Shown here piece by piece: positions 16,007 through 26,878 of a stretch of 64,000 nt of DNA. Position 1 is the stretch's first letter, and the number at the start of each line of letters is the position of its first letter. Source of the DNA: Vreelandella arcis (GTDB lineage Bacteria > Pseudomonadota > Gammaproteobacteria > Pseudomonadales > Halomonadaceae); the NCBI RefSeq assembly GCF_900103865.1, contig NZ_FNII01000007.1, forward strand, positions 186,001 through 250,000. Direction: 5' to 3'. The translations under genes and the position numbers were made by a program. Below the pieces are notes generated by a model. The model saw only the letters and a program-made list of their open reading frames with translations. It was not told where the DNA came from and ran no database searches.

Positions 16007-16900
16007 ATGTTTTCCGGCCTGAGCGCCTTTCCGCTAACCCCCATGAATGAGCAGGGGCTCCAAGAACGCGAGTTTATCCGGTTAGTCGAACACTTAGCTG
16101 AGGCAGAGGTGAATTCCATTGGGGCGCTCGGATCCACCGGCAGCTATGCCTATTTAAGCCAAGCGGAGCGCGCTCGCGTTACCCAGCTTGCTGTGGCGAG
16201 CGCCGACAAGGTGCCGGTTATCGTTGGCATTGGCGCACTGCGTACTCGGGATGTGTTAATCCACGCAGAAAACGCCCAACTGGCAGGCGCTAGTGGCGTG
16301 TTGTTGGCACCGGTTTCTTACCAAACGCTCACCGATGACGAAGTCTATGGCCTTTATGAGACGGTAGGCCAATCGCTCAGCGTGCCGCTCTGCGTTTATG
16401 ACAACCCTGGCACCACGCATTTTACGTTCAGCGACGAACTGCATGGCCGCATCGCGCAGTTGCCGCAGGTTCACTCCATTAAGATACCCCCGGTCGCAGG
16501 CGACCAAGCCGCCGTGCGGGAGCGAGTTGAGCGGTTGCGCGCATTAATACCTGGGGATGTCACCATCGGCATCAGCGGTGATCCGATGGCCGCGGCAGGG
16601 CTCAGTGCCGGCTGCGATGCTTGGTACTCGGTCTTGGGTGGTTTGTTTCCCGAGACAGCGCTGGCGATCACCCGCGCGGCTCAGGCAGGAGAGCCAGACA
16701 AAGCGCAGGCAATCAACCATGAACTTGAACCACTTTGGGCGCTTTATCGCGACTACGGCGGCAGCCTTCGGGTAGTGGCCACCATGGCCGAAATAACCGG
16801 CAAGGTGAGCCAACCGTGTTTGCCACTACCGCTTAAAACGCTGCAGGGCAGCGACAGAGACAGGGTCGCCGAGGTGATTGAAAAGCTCCCTCTACATTAG
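16007..16900 (+). CDS. DapA-like dihydrodipicolinate synthase/N-acetylneuraminate lyase family aldolase
   Basis: The 297-residue TIM-barrel protein has the class I aldolase family pattern: FSGLSAFPLTPM, GALGSTGSYAYLS (the G-x-T/S-G substrate loop), VPLCVYDNPGTT (catalytic Tyr) and the Schiff-base Lys in VHSIKIPPV. Family reactions are pyruvate-dependent aldol condensations or cleavages, or sugar-acid dehydrations; the C-terminal VATMAEITGKVSQPCLPL also fits. It is probably not the lysine-pathway DapA itself, given the divergent loop and isolated context. Upstream frame continues into the repeat element, so the ATG at 16007 after TTAAGGAT is the start. It is convergent with livF-like gene. Confidence 0.85.
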   Translation: MFSGLSAFPLTPMNEQGLQEREFIRLVEHLAEAEVNSIGALGSTGSYAYLSQAERARVTQLAVASADKVPVIVGIGALRTRDVLIHAENAQLAGASGVLLAPVSYQTLTDDEVYGLYETVGQSLSVPLCVYDNPGTTHFTFSDELHGRIAQLPQVHSIKIPPVAGDQAAVRERVERLRALIPGDVTIGISGDPMAAAGLSAGCDAWYSVLGGLFPETALAITRAAQAGEPDKAQAINHELEPLWALYRDYGGSLRVVATMAEITGKVSQPCLPLPLKTLQGSDRDRVAEVIEKLPLH

Positions 16901-16941
16901 GCTTTTCGACAAAGATGTTTAAGCTGAAAGTCCCATCCGTC

Positions 16942-17650
16942 CTATACTGAGACGCCGAGGTAGCGCCCTAGCGTTGCCTCGTCGGACATCGACTCGCCGT
17001 CGACAGTCTCATGAACAATCTTGCCCTCTGACATGAAGTAGGCGCGATCAGCCGCCATCACTGCGGCCTTGACGTTCTGTTCTATCAGCAGCACAGCGAC
17101 ACCCTCGCGGCTGAGTTCCTTCAGACTCAGCGCTACATCCTCGACCACTGCTGGCGCCAGGCCTTCCGTCGGTTCATCAAGTATCAGGCAGCCCGGGTTA
17201 GTGACCAGGGCGCGGCCAATGGCCAGCATTGAGCGCTCCCCCCCGGAAATTTGGTCGCCATAGGCCCTGCGGCGTTGGCCCAGCGAGGGAAACAACTCGA
17301 ACACCCGGCTGGCCGACCACTGCTGCCCAGTGGGGCCCTTACGAGCATTTAATTGCAGGTGCTCGTCGACGCTGAGAGACGGAAAAAGGCGCCTCCCCTG
17401 GGGCACGTAGCCGACCCCCAGGTGGGCGATTCGGTGTGGTGGCAAGCCCAGCACCTGCTGTCCGAGCAGCTTTACCGAGCCACTTGCCTGAGGGGGGGCG
17501 AGCCCCATCAGCGCCCTCGCCAGGGTGGTTTTGCCTACACCGTTGCGGCCCATGATCGCCACGCATTCCTTGCCGACGCCGAAGTTGAGGTTCTGCAATG
17601 CCTGACCTAGGCCGTAGTGAGCTTTGAGGTTTTCAACGTCTATTATCATT

Positions 17651-17658
<8 letters not shown>
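16942..17658 (-). CDS. Branched-chain-type ABC transporter ATP-binding protein (LivF-like), system A
   Basis: The 238-residue ATPase has Walker A GRNGVGKTT, ABC signature SGGERSMLAIGRAL and Walker B CLILDEPTEGLAP, the last being typical of LivF. It powers import together with the LivG-like protein encoded just upstream, whose stop overlaps this start by 8 bp (17651-17658). A frame-open extension to 17703 lies inside the livG-like gene and is rejected. It is the distal gene of the minus-strand island and is convergent with the DapA-like gene. Confidence 0.93.
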
Positions 17659-18407
<749 letters not shown>

Positions 18408-18415
<8 letters not shown>

Positions 18416-19655
18416 AGTAGGGATCCGAACAGTCACTCGGAGGGAAGTCACGGCTGTCGGGCTCACCGGCCAGGTACTCCTCGGCCTCGAAGGGGCCGAA
18501 CTGGCTGACATTTTCGTAGGTTCTGATCGGCACATTGACCAGTCGACCGTCGACCTCCTGAACTTCATTGATATAGATGTTCTGTACTGGGTTGCCGTAC
18601 TCATCAAGGTGGAAAGGGCCGCGCGGCGCATCCGGCATCTCGGTCTCACGCAGCGCAGCGATCACCTCGTCACGGTCACCGCCGTTGGCGCTATCGAAGG
18701 CACTCACGGCCATCTTGAAGGCCACGTAGCCGTGCTCGGCGGGCGCCAGCGGCATGACCTCGTCGCCATGCATAGCCCAGAAGGCGTCGCGGAAGGAGAG
18801 GAAGCTATCGCTCTCCAGGCCTTCGGCATACTGAAGCGCCGAGAGGCCACCGATGGCCTGATCGCCCATCTCTGGCAGGTTACCTACGGCGAAGAAATTG
18901 GAGCCGCCGAGCAGTGGCATACGCGCGTCGATGCCAAAGTCATGGTACTGCTGGAAGAACGCCAGGCCGTCACTGCCCGCGCCGTTGTAGAGCACTGCAT
19001 CACCGTCCGGCAGGGTCGCTAGTATCGAGCTGTAATCGGAGGTGCCGGTGGGGTGCCAAATTCGCTCGACGGATTCGCCGCCGGCTCGACAGAACGTCTT
19101 CATGAAGCCGCCTGCCTGGTTATAGGGGAAGGAATAGTCTTGCCCAACCATGACAATTCGTTTGTAACCGAGCTCCTTGGCCACGTACTCGCCGAAGGCG
19201 AACATCGGCTGTGCCCCAGTCCAACCGGCACGCACTACGTTCTCTGCGCGGTCGCGCATAGTGATGTCTTCGGGAGCCGAGTAGGAAATCACCGTCGGCA
19301 TCCCTGAGCCCTTGGCCCATTCAAGGCCGGCCAGGCCGGTACCGCCCAGCACCGGGCCCACCACCAAATCGATGTCATCCCGCGACTCCATAGCGCGCAG
19401 CCGATCCACGGTGGTCTCGGCATCGCCCTGAGAGTCGTAGAACTCGACTTCGATATTGAGCGCCTCCAGCTGGTCGGCAAGCTCCTCCTGGGCAAGCTCT
19501 ACGCCCATGCGCTGCTGCTCGCCGAAGAAGGAGAACACCCCGGTGGTGGGTCCGATCACGCCGATGCGCAGGGTGTCGTCGGCCTGCAGATGGGCGGCGG
19601 CACCTACCGCCAGGGCGGATACGCTGCTTACGATGAGTGTCTTGGTGTACTTCAT
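18408..19655 (-). CDS. Branched-chain-type ABC transporter substrate-binding protein, system A
   Basis: The 415-residue protein has an N-terminal signal peptide (MKYTKTLIVSSVSALAVGAAAHLQA) and a LivJ/AmiC-like body: DTLRIGVIGPTTGVFSFFGEQQRMGVELA, VVGPVLGGTGLAGLEWA, GWTGAQPMFAFGEYVAKELGYKRIVMVGQDYSF and a late MAVSAFDSANGG. It should bind the imported ligand in the periplasm. It lies 2 bp after the LivM-like gene and has a GAGGAG site. The position between permeases and ATPases differs from system B, where the binding protein comes first. The ligand is unknown. Confidence 0.92.
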
Positions 19656-19657
19656 GA

Positions 19658-20626
19658 CTATTCTCCTCGGGTTGTTGTTGTTACTGAAGCCTGAGGCTTC
19701 GACTTGCGCTTGAAGCGCTGCTCAAGCACTTCTGCCAGCCCGCGCGGCATCAGCAGAATCGAGAGCAGCAGAACCAGACCGATCACCATCATGTGTCGGT
19801 CGGTGTACTGGGCTACCAGGGTTTCCAGGGTGATCAGGATAGCCACCCCAATCGCGGGGCCGAGCAGGCTGCGATAGCCGCCTAGAACCGCAGCGGTCAG
19901 CACCCATACGGCGTGGCCGAGCCCCAATGGTGACGGCGACATGATGCCCATGTCGTAGACTAGAAAGACGCCCGCCACGCCAGCGATGGCACCCGCCAGC
20001 ACGAAGGCACTGAAGCGGGCCAGGGCGACGGGATGACCCAGTGCGCGCATGCGCTGTTCATTCTCCTGTATGCCCAGCAGCAGTAGCCCGAAGGGCGAGC
20101 GATAGAGTCGCCACATGGCAAGGAAGATCGCTACCGTCACCGTGGTGACCATCACATAAAAGATCCGGGTGTCGTTGAGGTCGACACCGCCATAGACCGG
20201 CATGCGCACCCCGGCGATGCCGTTGTAGCCGCCGGTGACATCGACCCATTGAAACGACAGCGCCCAGACCATCTGCCCCAGGGCCAGGGTCAGCATCAGG
20301 AAACTCACCTTGCGTGAGCGTACGGTCAGCAAGCCGAAGATCACCGCGCTGAACGTGGTCAACAGGAGTGCCAGCAGCACCACCAGCGGAAAGGGCAAGC
20401 CGTAGCGCACGCCAAGAATGGCGACGGTATAGCCGCTGATACCGGCGAAGGTGGTTTGGCAGAGCGAGAACCAGCCCAGCCGACCGGCCAGCAGCGAGAA
20501 ACTCAGCGCCGCGAGGGCGTAGATCATCGCCCGGTTGGCCTGGGCCACCGCATAGTTGCCCATCAGCAGCGGCCACGCGACAAGCGCGGCAACAATCGCG
20601 AGAATAAGCAGGTGTTCGCGTTTCAT
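19658..20626 (-). CDS. Branched-chain-type ABC transporter permease (LivM-like), system A
   Basis: The 322-residue multi-spanning protein carries LivM features: RAMIYALAALSFSLLAGRLGWFSLCQTTFAGISGYTVAIL, YRSPFGLLLLGIQENEQRMRALGHPVALARFSAFVLAGAIAGVAGVF and a basic C-tail (LEQRFKRKSKPQ). The true start at 20626 overlaps the stop of the LivH-like gene by 4 bp; the longer frame to 21019 is antisense-like filler. It forms the transmembrane pore with the LivH-like protein. Confidence 0.93.
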   Translation of the reverse strand: MKREHLLILAIVAALVAWPLLMGNYAVAQANRAMIYALAALSFSLLAGRLGWFSLCQTTFAGISGYTVAILGVRYGLPFPLVVLLALLLTTFSAVIFGLLTVRSRKVSFLMLTLALGQMVWALSFQWVDVTGGYNGIAGVRMPVYGGVDLNDTRIFYVMVTTVTVAIFLAMWRLYRSPFGLLLLGIQENEQRMRALGHPVALARFSAFVLAGAIAGVAGVFLVYDMGIMSPSPLGLGHAVWVLTAAVLGGYRSLLGPAIGVAILITLETLVAQYTDRHMMVIGLVLLLSILLMPRGLAEVLEQRFKRKSKPQASVTTTTRGE

Positions 20627-21480
20627 GCAGCCCTCCCGAATAAACCCTGGGGGCGGAAGACCAGAATCAGTGTCATTGGCAAGAACAGGAAGAACAGCGC
20701 GAACTGAGGCAGATAGCCGGTAGCGAAGCTCGATACCATGCCGGTGATCAGCGCGCCTACCGCCGCCCCTTTCAGCGAGCCCATGCCGCCGATGATGATC
20801 ACCACCAGCGAGAGCATCAGCACCCGAACGTCCAGGCCCTGGGTCAACGACATGTAGGACGTGCCGATTACCCCGGCGATGCCGGCCAGAAAACTTGCCA
20901 CGGCGAAAACGCCACCAAACAGCAGCGGCACGTTGATGCCCTGAGACATGGCGGTTTCGCGATCGTCGACGCCGGCGCGAATGGCGGCGCCGAGACGGGT
21001 ATAGGTCATCACCAGCCACAGCAGGATGCCGAGCAACAGGGCAAAGACCATAATCAGTACCCGGAAGTAGGGGTACATCATCACGCCGAGATCCACCGGT
21101 GCGCGCAGTTCGCGAGACAATGGCAGGCTCACTGGTTGCCCGCCGTAGACCACCAGCAGGGCGTCGGCGATGATCAGCCCCACGGCGATAGTCATCAGCG
21201 CTTCTGAGAGATCCAGGCCGCGTACCCGCTGTAGCAGGAAGCGCTCCATCAGCAGCCCGCCGACCAGGGCGATGCAGCCCCCGGCCAGCAGTCCCAGCGT
21301 CAGGCTGCCAGTGTCGTTGATTACCTGCACCCCGACATAACCGCCAAGCAGATAGAAAGCACCATGGGCCAGATTGACTACCCGCATCAGCCCGAAGGCC
21401 AGGGTCAGGCCGCTGGCCATGATGAATAGCAGCGCCGCCATGGTCAGACCGTTAAGGGTCAGAAAGTAGAGGGTGTTCAT
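20623..21480 (-). CDS. Branched-chain-type ABC transporter permease (LivH-like), system A
   Basis: The 285-residue permease has the LivH signature ASGLTLAFGLMRVVNLAHGAFYLLGGYVG, the coupling-loop segment TRLGAAIRAGVDDRETAMSQGINVPLLFGGVFAVASFLAGIAGV and a C-terminal LVFRPQGLFGR. The start is the ATG at 21480. It follows the PEP-hydrolase-family gene by 38 bp, so the enzyme genes and transporter A appear to be one transcription unit on the minus strand. Confidence 0.93.
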   Translation of the reverse strand: MNTLYFLTLNGLTMAALLFIMASGLTLAFGLMRVVNLAHGAFYLLGGYVGVQVINDTGSLTLGLLAGGCIALVGGLLMERFLLQRVRGLDLSEALMTIAVGLIIADALLVVYGGQPVSLPLSRELRAPVDLGVMMYPYFRVLIMVFALLLGILLWLVMTYTRLGAAIRAGVDDRETAMSQGINVPLLFGGVFAVASFLAGIAGVIGTSYMSLTQGLDVRVLMLSLVVIIIGGMGSLKGAAVGALITGMVSSFATGYLPQFALFFLFLPMTLILVFRPQGLFGRAA

Positions 21481-21518
21481 TGCCACACCTCCGTGTCGTT
21501 GTCGAAGCCCATGGCAAC

Positions 21519-22352
21519 TCAGCCCCGCTGAATATTCTTGAAGGCCCGCGTCTGCTCGGTCAGGGCACGTTCGGTGGGCAAGCGTTCCATGCTTGAAGCA
21601 CCATAGAAACCGTGGCAGCCGGGGCAACGCGCGAGCACGTATTCGGCATCCTCGGGGTCGGCAATCGGGCCACCATGGCAGAGCACGATGATGTCGTTGC
21701 GAACCTCTTGGGCAGCCGCTGCCCATTCGTTAATCGAAGCCACGCAGTCATCCAGGCTCATGGCGGTCTCAGCACCAATGCTGCCGCCGGTAGTGAGGCC
21801 CATATGGCAGACGATAATGTCCGCTCCGGCGTCGGTCATGGCGCGTGCGTCATCGGTGCTAAACACATAAGGTGTAGTGAGTAGCCCCTCCTCGCGCGCC
21901 TGGCGGATCATCTCCACTTCGAGCGCATAGCTCATGCCGGTCTCTTCCAAGTTGGCGCGGAAATTACCGTCAATCAGCCCCACGGTGGGAAAATTTTGCA
22001 CCCCGGCGAACCCCATCGCCTTGAGCTCGGCCAGGAAGGGCTCCATGAACACGAATGGATCGGTGCCGCAGACGCCTGCCAGTACGGGAGTCTTCTGGGT
22101 AACCGGCAGCACCTCGCGGGCCATTTCTTTGACGATCTCATTGGCATTGCCATAGGGCATGATCCCGGCCAGGGAGCCGCGTCCGGCCATTCGGTAGCGA
22201 CCGGAGTTGTAGATCACGATCAGGTCGATGCCGCCAGCTTCCTCGCATTTTGCCGACAGGCCAGTGCCGGCACCGCCGCCGACGATGGGTTCGCCTCGCG
22301 CCACCATGGCCTGGAAGTGCGTCATCAGTTCTTGTTTATTCCACTTTTTCAA
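21519..22352 (-). CDS. Phosphoenolpyruvate hydrolase family TIM-barrel protein (paralogue A)
   Basis: The 277-residue protein matches the PEP_hydrolase family (PF09370-type; the C-terminal half of plant and fungal Tm-1-like proteins): [70 protein letters not shown] and [15 protein letters not shown]. The start is TTG at 22352, inside a TTGA overlap with the stop of the Tm-1-like gene, preceded by GAGGAGAG; alignment with paralogue B supports this start. The name reflects the family; the true reaction is not established. Confidence 0.85.
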   Translation of the reverse strand: MKKWNKQELMTHFQAMVARGEPIVGGGAGTGLSAKCEEAGGIDLIVIYNSGRYRMAGRGSLAGIMPYGNANEIVKEMAREVLPVTQKTPVLAGVCGTDPFVFMEPFLAELKAMGFAGVQNFPTVGLIDGNFRANLEETGMSYALEVEMIRQAREEGLLTTPYVFSTDDARAMTDAGADIIVCHMGLTTGGSIGAETAMSLDDCVASINEWAAAAQEVRNDIIVLCHGGPIADPEDAEYVLARCPGCHGFYGASSMERLPTERALTEQTRAFKNIQRG

Positions 22353-23569
22353 TGTTCTCTCCTCGCATCTAGCGTCATGATGTCGCGAAAGTGTTCGACC
22401 AGCAGTGCGGCGAAGGCCGGGTCGTTGATGTGATGGGGGCTGCGGATCAGCTGCCGTTGTGGGGTTTGCTCAACGGTCTGCTCTAACGCCTCGAACAGCG
22501 CGGCATCGGCCTCAGGGTCGTGGAAGGGCTGGCCCGGGGCGTCCAGCGCCGAGACGCCGCCTTCGGGAAGCAGGAAGCGAACCGGCCCACGGCTGCGATT
22601 GAGTTTCTCGCCGATCCAGCGGCCCATGCGCGCATTCTCCTCAGCTGTGGTGCGCATCAGCGTAATCTGCGGGTTGTGCTCGTAGAGCAGGCGCTGACGA
22701 TAGGCCTCTGGCAAGGTGTCTGGTGCGCCGAAGTTGACCATGTCCAGCGCTCCCACCGAGCCGACGTAGGGCAGTTCAGTGCGGGCGATGACATCGAGGC
22801 GTTGCTCGCCGGCGCTGAACACGCCACCCATCATCAAATCGCAGATTTCAGTGGTGGTGACATCCAGCAAGCCTTCGATCATGCCGCTATCGGCGAGCTT
22901 CTCCAGCGAGCGCCCGCCGGTGCCAGTGGCGTGGAACACCAGGCAGTCATAGTCGTCACCGAGGCTGGCGCACAGCTGATTCACGCAGTCGGTGGTGACG
23001 CCAAACATGCTCATGCCAATGGCCGGTTTGTCTTCGGTGACATCGGGTACCTGGTTCTCCAACATACCTGCCAGCGCATGGGCGGCATTGCCCAGCACCC
23101 GCCGCGAGATGCGGTTGAGGCCAGCGACGTCGGTCACTGAGTAGAGCATGGCGATATCGCTGGGGCCGACGTAGGGTGCAACGTTGCCGGAGGCGATAGT
23201 CGAGACCAGCAGCTTGGGTACGCCGATATCCAGCTCTCGCAATGCCGGGGCAATTAGAGCGGTGCCGCCGGAGCCGCCGATGCCGAGCACTCCGCCGAGA
23301 TCGTTGCGTGTGGGCAGCCAGCAGCGCAGCGCCTCGGCCATGGCGGCCACTGCGCGGCCACGGTCGTTGACGAATACTGCGGCAGCGCCATCGGGGTGGC
23401 AGGCCGCGATCTCAGCGGCACTTACATCGGCGGCGCCCTGGTCGTCTCCTTGGGTGCCCACATCGACGATGCGGCTGTGCACGCCAGCGGCCTGCAAGCG
23501 CTCGCGCAGGTAGAGCAGCTCGGTAGCCTTGGTATCGCAGGTGCCGATCAGATAAGCGATGGGTTGCAT
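22349..23569 (-). CDS. Tm-1-like ATP-binding (UPF0261) protein
   Basis: The 406-residue protein matches the UPF0261/Tm-1-like family: [86 protein letters not shown], and a C-terminal [24 protein letters not shown]. Plant Tm-1 inhibits tobamovirus replication and its N-terminal half belongs to this family with a nucleotide-binding site; the bacterial role is unknown. In eukaryotes this domain is fused to the PEP-hydrolase barrel, which here is the next gene with a 4-bp overlap. The ATG at 23569 has an AGGAGG site. Confidence 0.88.
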   Translation of the reverse strand: MQPIAYLIGTCDTKATELLYLRERLQAAGVHSRIVDVGTQGDDQGAADVSAAEIAACHPDGAAAVFVNDRGRAVAAMAEALRCWLPTRNDLGGVLGIGGSGGTALIAPALRELDIGVPKLLVSTIASGNVAPYVGPSDIAMLYSVTDVAGLNRISRRVLGNAAHALAGMLENQVPDVTEDKPAIGMSMFGVTTDCVNQLCASLGDDYDCLVFHATGTGGRSLEKLADSGMIEGLLDVTTTEICDLMMGGVFSAGEQRLDVIARTELPYVGSVGALDMVNFGAPDTLPEAYRQRLLYEHNPQITLMRTTAEENARMGRWIGEKLNRSRGPVRFLLPEGGVSALDAPGQPFHDPEADAALFEALEQTVEQTPQRQLIRSPHHINDPAFAALLVEHFRDIMTLDARREH

Positions 23570-23579
23570 GGTGTGCCTC

Positions 23580-24014
23580 CTAGCGTCCGACCTCGGCAGC
23601 CCCTTCAAAGGCCAGCCGGAAGGTGTCAGTGACGCGCTGGATCACGTCGTCACGTTCGGCATCGTCGACCTCGAACTCTGCCCACCATTCTCCGAAGCAG
23701 TTGCCGCTGGTGGTAATCGGCTTCAAGCGCATCTCCGACACATAACCGCGCACCGGCAGCGCCGGGGCCTCGAGGATGCGGTAGCAGCACAGGTGCTCAC
23801 GGTCAGAAAGTGACAGCAACTCCTCGCGGATGGCGTTGCCGTCATGGTCGTGGAAGTGTCGCACGCAGCCCACTTGGTCGGCTGGCTTGCCGTCCTCGAT
23901 ATAGCTCTTGGCGAAGAAGGGGTGGTAGTTAGGCAAGCCGTTGAAGTTGCGCAGTACGCGCCAGGCTTGCTCCAGGCTGATTGGCATCACGGCACTGACG
24001 TATACCCGGGTCAT
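23580..24014 (-). CDS. SRPBCC (polyketide cyclase/START-like) family protein
   Basis: The 144-residue product begins [39 protein letters not shown] and has the SRPBCC helix-grip pattern, with [37 protein letters not shown] and a C-terminal helix. Such proteins bind hydrophobic ligands in a deep pocket or act as cyclases or hydrolases. It lies 10 bp upstream of the Tm-1-like start, so it likely acts in the same pathway, perhaps on a pathway intermediate (inference). Confidence 0.8.
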   Translation of the reverse strand: MTRVYVSAVMPISLEQAWRVLRNFNGLPNYHPFFAKSYIEDGKPADQVGCVRHFHDHDGNAIREELLSLSDREHLCCYRILEAPALPVRGYVSEMRLKPITTSGNCFGEWWAEFEVDDAERDDVIQRVTDTFRLAFEGAAEVGR

Positions 24015-24062
24015 GGTGATCTCCTCTTCGTTGTTATTTTGGCGTAGTGATGGTGCCGAACA

Positions 24063-24890
24063 TCATGAAATGGCTTTGAACTGGCGGATCTGTTCGGTGA
24101 GCGCGATTTCAGTTGGCAGACGCTCCATGCTCGAGGCGCCGTAGAAGCCATGGCAAAGCCGACTTTTGCGCATCACATAGGCGGCATCCTCGGGAGTGGC
24201 AATGGGCCCGCCGTGGCACAGCACCAGCACGTCGTCGCGAACCTCACGGGCGGCCGCCGCCCATTCGTCGATCAGCGCGACCGACTCGTCGAGGGTCTTG
24301 CCCGAGGTGGCGCCAATGGTGCCGCCTACCGTGACGCCCATGTGCGCGACGATGATGTCGGCACCCGCCTGGGTCATGGCCACCGCTTCTTCGGCGGAAA
24401 ACACATAGGGCGTGGTCAGCATGTCCATTTCGTGTGCCAGGCGGATCATCTCCACCTCGTCGGCGTAGTTGATACCAGTTTCTTCCAGGCTGATGCGGAA
24501 GGTGCCGTCGATCAGGCCTACGGTGGGAAAGTTCTGAACCCCGGCGAAGCCCAGATCCTTCAGCTCGCGCAGCAGCTTAGGCATGATCACGAAGGGGTCG
24601 GTGCCGTTGACCCCGGCCAGTACCGGTGTGTGCTTGACCACCGGCAAGACCTCCAGGGCCATTTCCTGAACGATCTGGTTGGCGTTGCCATAGGCAAGCA
24701 GGCCGGCGGAAGAGGCGCGCCCCGCCATGCGGTAGCGCCCAGAGTTATAGATTACGATCAGGTCGATGCCGCCGGCCTCCTCACATTTGGCAGAGATGCC
24801 AGTGCCGGCACCGCCGCCAATGATCGGCTGGCCGCGATCGACCATCTCGCGGAAGTGGTTCATCAGGTTGGCTCTATCAAGGTGGCTCAT
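24063..24890 (-). CDS. Phosphoenolpyruvate hydrolase family TIM-barrel protein (paralogue B)
   Basis: The 275-residue protein is a close relative of the protein at 21519-22352: shared [47 protein letters not shown] and [16 protein letters not shown]. Differences concentrate in the middle ([24 protein letters not shown]). Start ATG at 24890; the frame extends to 24971 without support. The gene follows the LivM-like gene of system B by 31 bp. Two paralogues flanking one Tm-1-like gene suggest parallel substrates or a hetero-oligomer (inference). Confidence 0.85.
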   Translation of the reverse strand: MSHLDRANLMNHFREMVDRGQPIIGGGAGTGISAKCEEAGGIDLIVIYNSGRYRMAGRASSAGLLAYGNANQIVQEMALEVLPVVKHTPVLAGVNGTDPFVIMPKLLRELKDLGFAGVQNFPTVGLIDGTFRISLEETGINYADEVEMIRLAHEMDMLTTPYVFSAEEAVAMTQAGADIIVAHMGVTVGGTIGATSGKTLDESVALIDEWAAAAREVRDDVLVLCHGGPIATPEDAAYVMRKSRLCHGFYGASSMERLPTEIALTEQIRQFKAIS

Positions 24891-24921
24891 GGTGATTCCC
24901 TTTAGTGATGTGAGATCAGGT

Positions 24922-25908
24922 TCAGTGATGGGCACGCGTGCGGCGGCCAGCGGGTTGGCGGAGTGGTGCAATACGCCGCCGATTCAACAGTCTGCTCAGC
25001 TCGCCTACCACGCCCTGGCGGAAAGTAAGCACACAGGCCATGAACACCACGCCGATGATCACCGTGACCCAGGCACCGAACGGATCCAGGTAGTGATTGA
25101 GAGCAGCGACAATGGCCGCGCCGACGGCGGGCCCAAACACGGTGTTCATGCCGCCCAGCAGGGTCATCAGGATGACGTCACCGGAGGTGTGCCAGTGCAC
25201 GTCGTAGAGCGCCGCGAGTTGGAAGATGATGGCTTTCAGCGAGCCGGCGATGCCGGATAGTCCTGCGGAGAGGCTGAAAACCAGTACCTTGTAGCGCGCC
25301 ACCGGGTAACCCAGAGAAATGGCTCTTGGTTCGTGTTCGCGGATCGCCCGCAATACGTGGCCAAAAGGCGAGTTGACGGTACGCCATACGACCCACAGCC
25401 CGCCGCCTACGATGCCCACTACCACGTAATACAGGGCGGTATCATTATTGAGGTCGAGTACACCAAGGAAGGTGCCGCGTGGAATTCGCTGTAGCCCGTC
25501 CTCCGCACCGGCGAAAGGCGCCTGCAGGAAAAAGAAGAACACCAACTGCGACATTGCTAAGGTGATCATGGCCAGATAGATGCCGCTGCGGCGAATTGCC
25601 AACGCGCCGATGACCGCGCCCAGCAGCGCCGCCACCAAGCCACCGGCGAGAATGCCAAGCTCGGTCGGTAGGCCATAAGTCTTGACCAAATGGCCGGTCA
25701 CATAGGCGCCAGTGCCAAAGAAGGCAGCATGCCCGAAGGATAGTATCCCGGTATGCCCCAGCAGCAGGTTGAAGGCGCAGGCGAACAGCACGAAACAGAG
25801 CGCCTTCATGACAAAGACGATGTAGACCACTTGAGGAAAGAAAGGCACCGCCAGCAGTGCCAGTAAGCCGACGGCCAGCAACGGCCAAGTCAGGTAGCGC
25901 AGTTGCAT
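24922..25908 (-). CDS. Branched-chain-type ABC transporter permease (LivM-like), system B
   Basis: The 328-residue membrane protein shows [40 protein letters not shown], the coupling segment [44 protein letters not shown] and a late [16 protein letters not shown]. This is the LivM type. It starts 2 bp after the LivH-like gene of the same system. Partner ATPases are probably those encoded at 29092-30568. Confidence 0.93.
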   Translation of the reverse strand: MQLRYLTWPLLAVGLLALLAVPFFPQVVYIVFVMKALCFVLFACAFNLLLGHTGILSFGHAAFFGTGAYVTGHLVKTYGLPTELGILAGGLVAALLGAVIGALAIRRSGIYLAMITLAMSQLVFFFFLQAPFAGAEDGLQRIPRGTFLGVLDLNNDTALYYVVVGIVGGGLWVVWRTVNSPFGHVLRAIREHEPRAISLGYPVARYKVLVFSLSAGLSGIAGSLKAIIFQLAALYDVHWHTSGDVILMTLLGGMNTVFGPAVGAAIVAALNHYLDPFGAWVTVIIGVVFMACVLTFRQGVVGELSRLLNRRRIAPLRQPAGRRTRAHH

Positions 25909-25910
25909 GG

Positions 25911-26798
25911 CTAGCCCTCCTCTCGGCCGAATAGGCCAGCTGGACGCAGCAGCAGCACCAGCACCATGACCAGGAACACGATGGTTGAGGAAAACTCCGA
26001 ATAAAACACCCGGGTGAACCCCTCTACCACGCCCAGTCCCAGGCCGGTGACAATGGCACCCATGATTGAGCCCAGACCGCCAATAACCACGACGGCAAAG
26101 ATGATGATCACCAGGCTCGATCCCATTGAAGGATTAACGTGAAAGATCGGTGCGGCGAGGACGCCAGCAAACCCCGCAAGACCTACACCAACGCCATAGG
26201 TGAGCGTCACCAGTCGAGGAACGTTAATGCCGAAGGCCTGTGTCAACTCAGCACGCTCGGTGGCCGCGCGCAGGCTAGCGCCCAGCGCGGTGCGCTCGAT
26301 CACAAACCAGGTCACCAAGCAGATCAACAGCGCGGCGACGATCACGAAACCGCGATACACCGGCAGATACATGAAACCTAGATTAATGGCGCCTTGTAGC
26401 GCCTCTGGAGTGGCAAAGGGCTGGCCGGAAGAACCGAAGGCAACCCGGAATCCGCCTTCCAGCACCAGCACCAGGCTAAAGGTCAGCAGCAAGCCGTAAA
26501 TCGGGTCGAGTCCATACAGCCGGCGCAGGAACAACCACTCGAACAACATGCCGAACAGTGCCACCGCCAGCGGGGCCACGAGCAGGGTCGTCCAGTAGTT
26601 GGCGCCAAGGTGCTGGGCCAGCAGGAAGGCGGTGAAGGCCCCTAGCATGAAAAAGGCACCATGGGCGAAATTAACGATCTTGAGCACGCCGAAGATGATC
26701 GCCAGGCCGAGGCTCATGACGGCATAGAAGGAGCCGTTGACGATACCCAGCATGAGTTGCCCCATCAGGGCCTGAATAGGTATACCGAAGACATCCAT
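25911..26798 (-). CDS. Branched-chain-type ABC transporter permease (LivH-like), system B
   Basis: The 295-residue permease has GSFYAVMSLGLAIIFGVLKIVNFAHGAFFMLGAFTAF, the loop RTALGASLRAATERAELTQAFGINVPRLVTLTYGVGVGLAGFAGVLAAPI and GGLGSIMGAIVTGLGLGVVEGF, ending LLLRPAGLFGREEG. I start at the ATG at 26798; the frame opens 7 codons earlier with a TTG at 26819. It follows the binding-protein gene by 80 bp. Confidence 0.92.
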   Translation of the reverse strand: MDVFGIPIQALMGQLMLGIVNGSFYAVMSLGLAIIFGVLKIVNFAHGAFFMLGAFTAFLLAQHLGANYWTTLLVAPLAVALFGMLFEWLFLRRLYGLDPIYGLLLTFSLVLVLEGGFRVAFGSSGQPFATPEALQGAINLGFMYLPVYRGFVIVAALLICLVTWFVIERTALGASLRAATERAELTQAFGINVPRLVTLTYGVGVGLAGFAGVLAAPIFHVNPSMGSSLVIIIFAVVVIGGLGSIMGAIVTGLGLGVVEGFTRVFYSEFSSTIVFLVMVLVLLLRPAGLFGREEG

Positions 26799-26878
26799 AA
26801 TTGACTGCTCGCTAGGCAAACGAAGGAGTTAAGTCTCGAAAACACCACTGCCCAGGCCGCCCTAGGCAGTGGTCGCAA

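Noticed and set aside
18416..18649. 78-residue N-terminal extension of the LivG-like protein of system A
   Set aside because: The extension lies inside the binding-protein gene, is unlike any LivG N-terminus, and the ATG at 18415 has the expected overlap with the preceding stop.
24150..24905. 251-codon plus-strand frame opposite PEP-hydrolase paralogue B
   Set aside because: It is the antisense shadow of a well-conserved gene. The similar shadow opposite paralogue A is expected, since the two genes are related.
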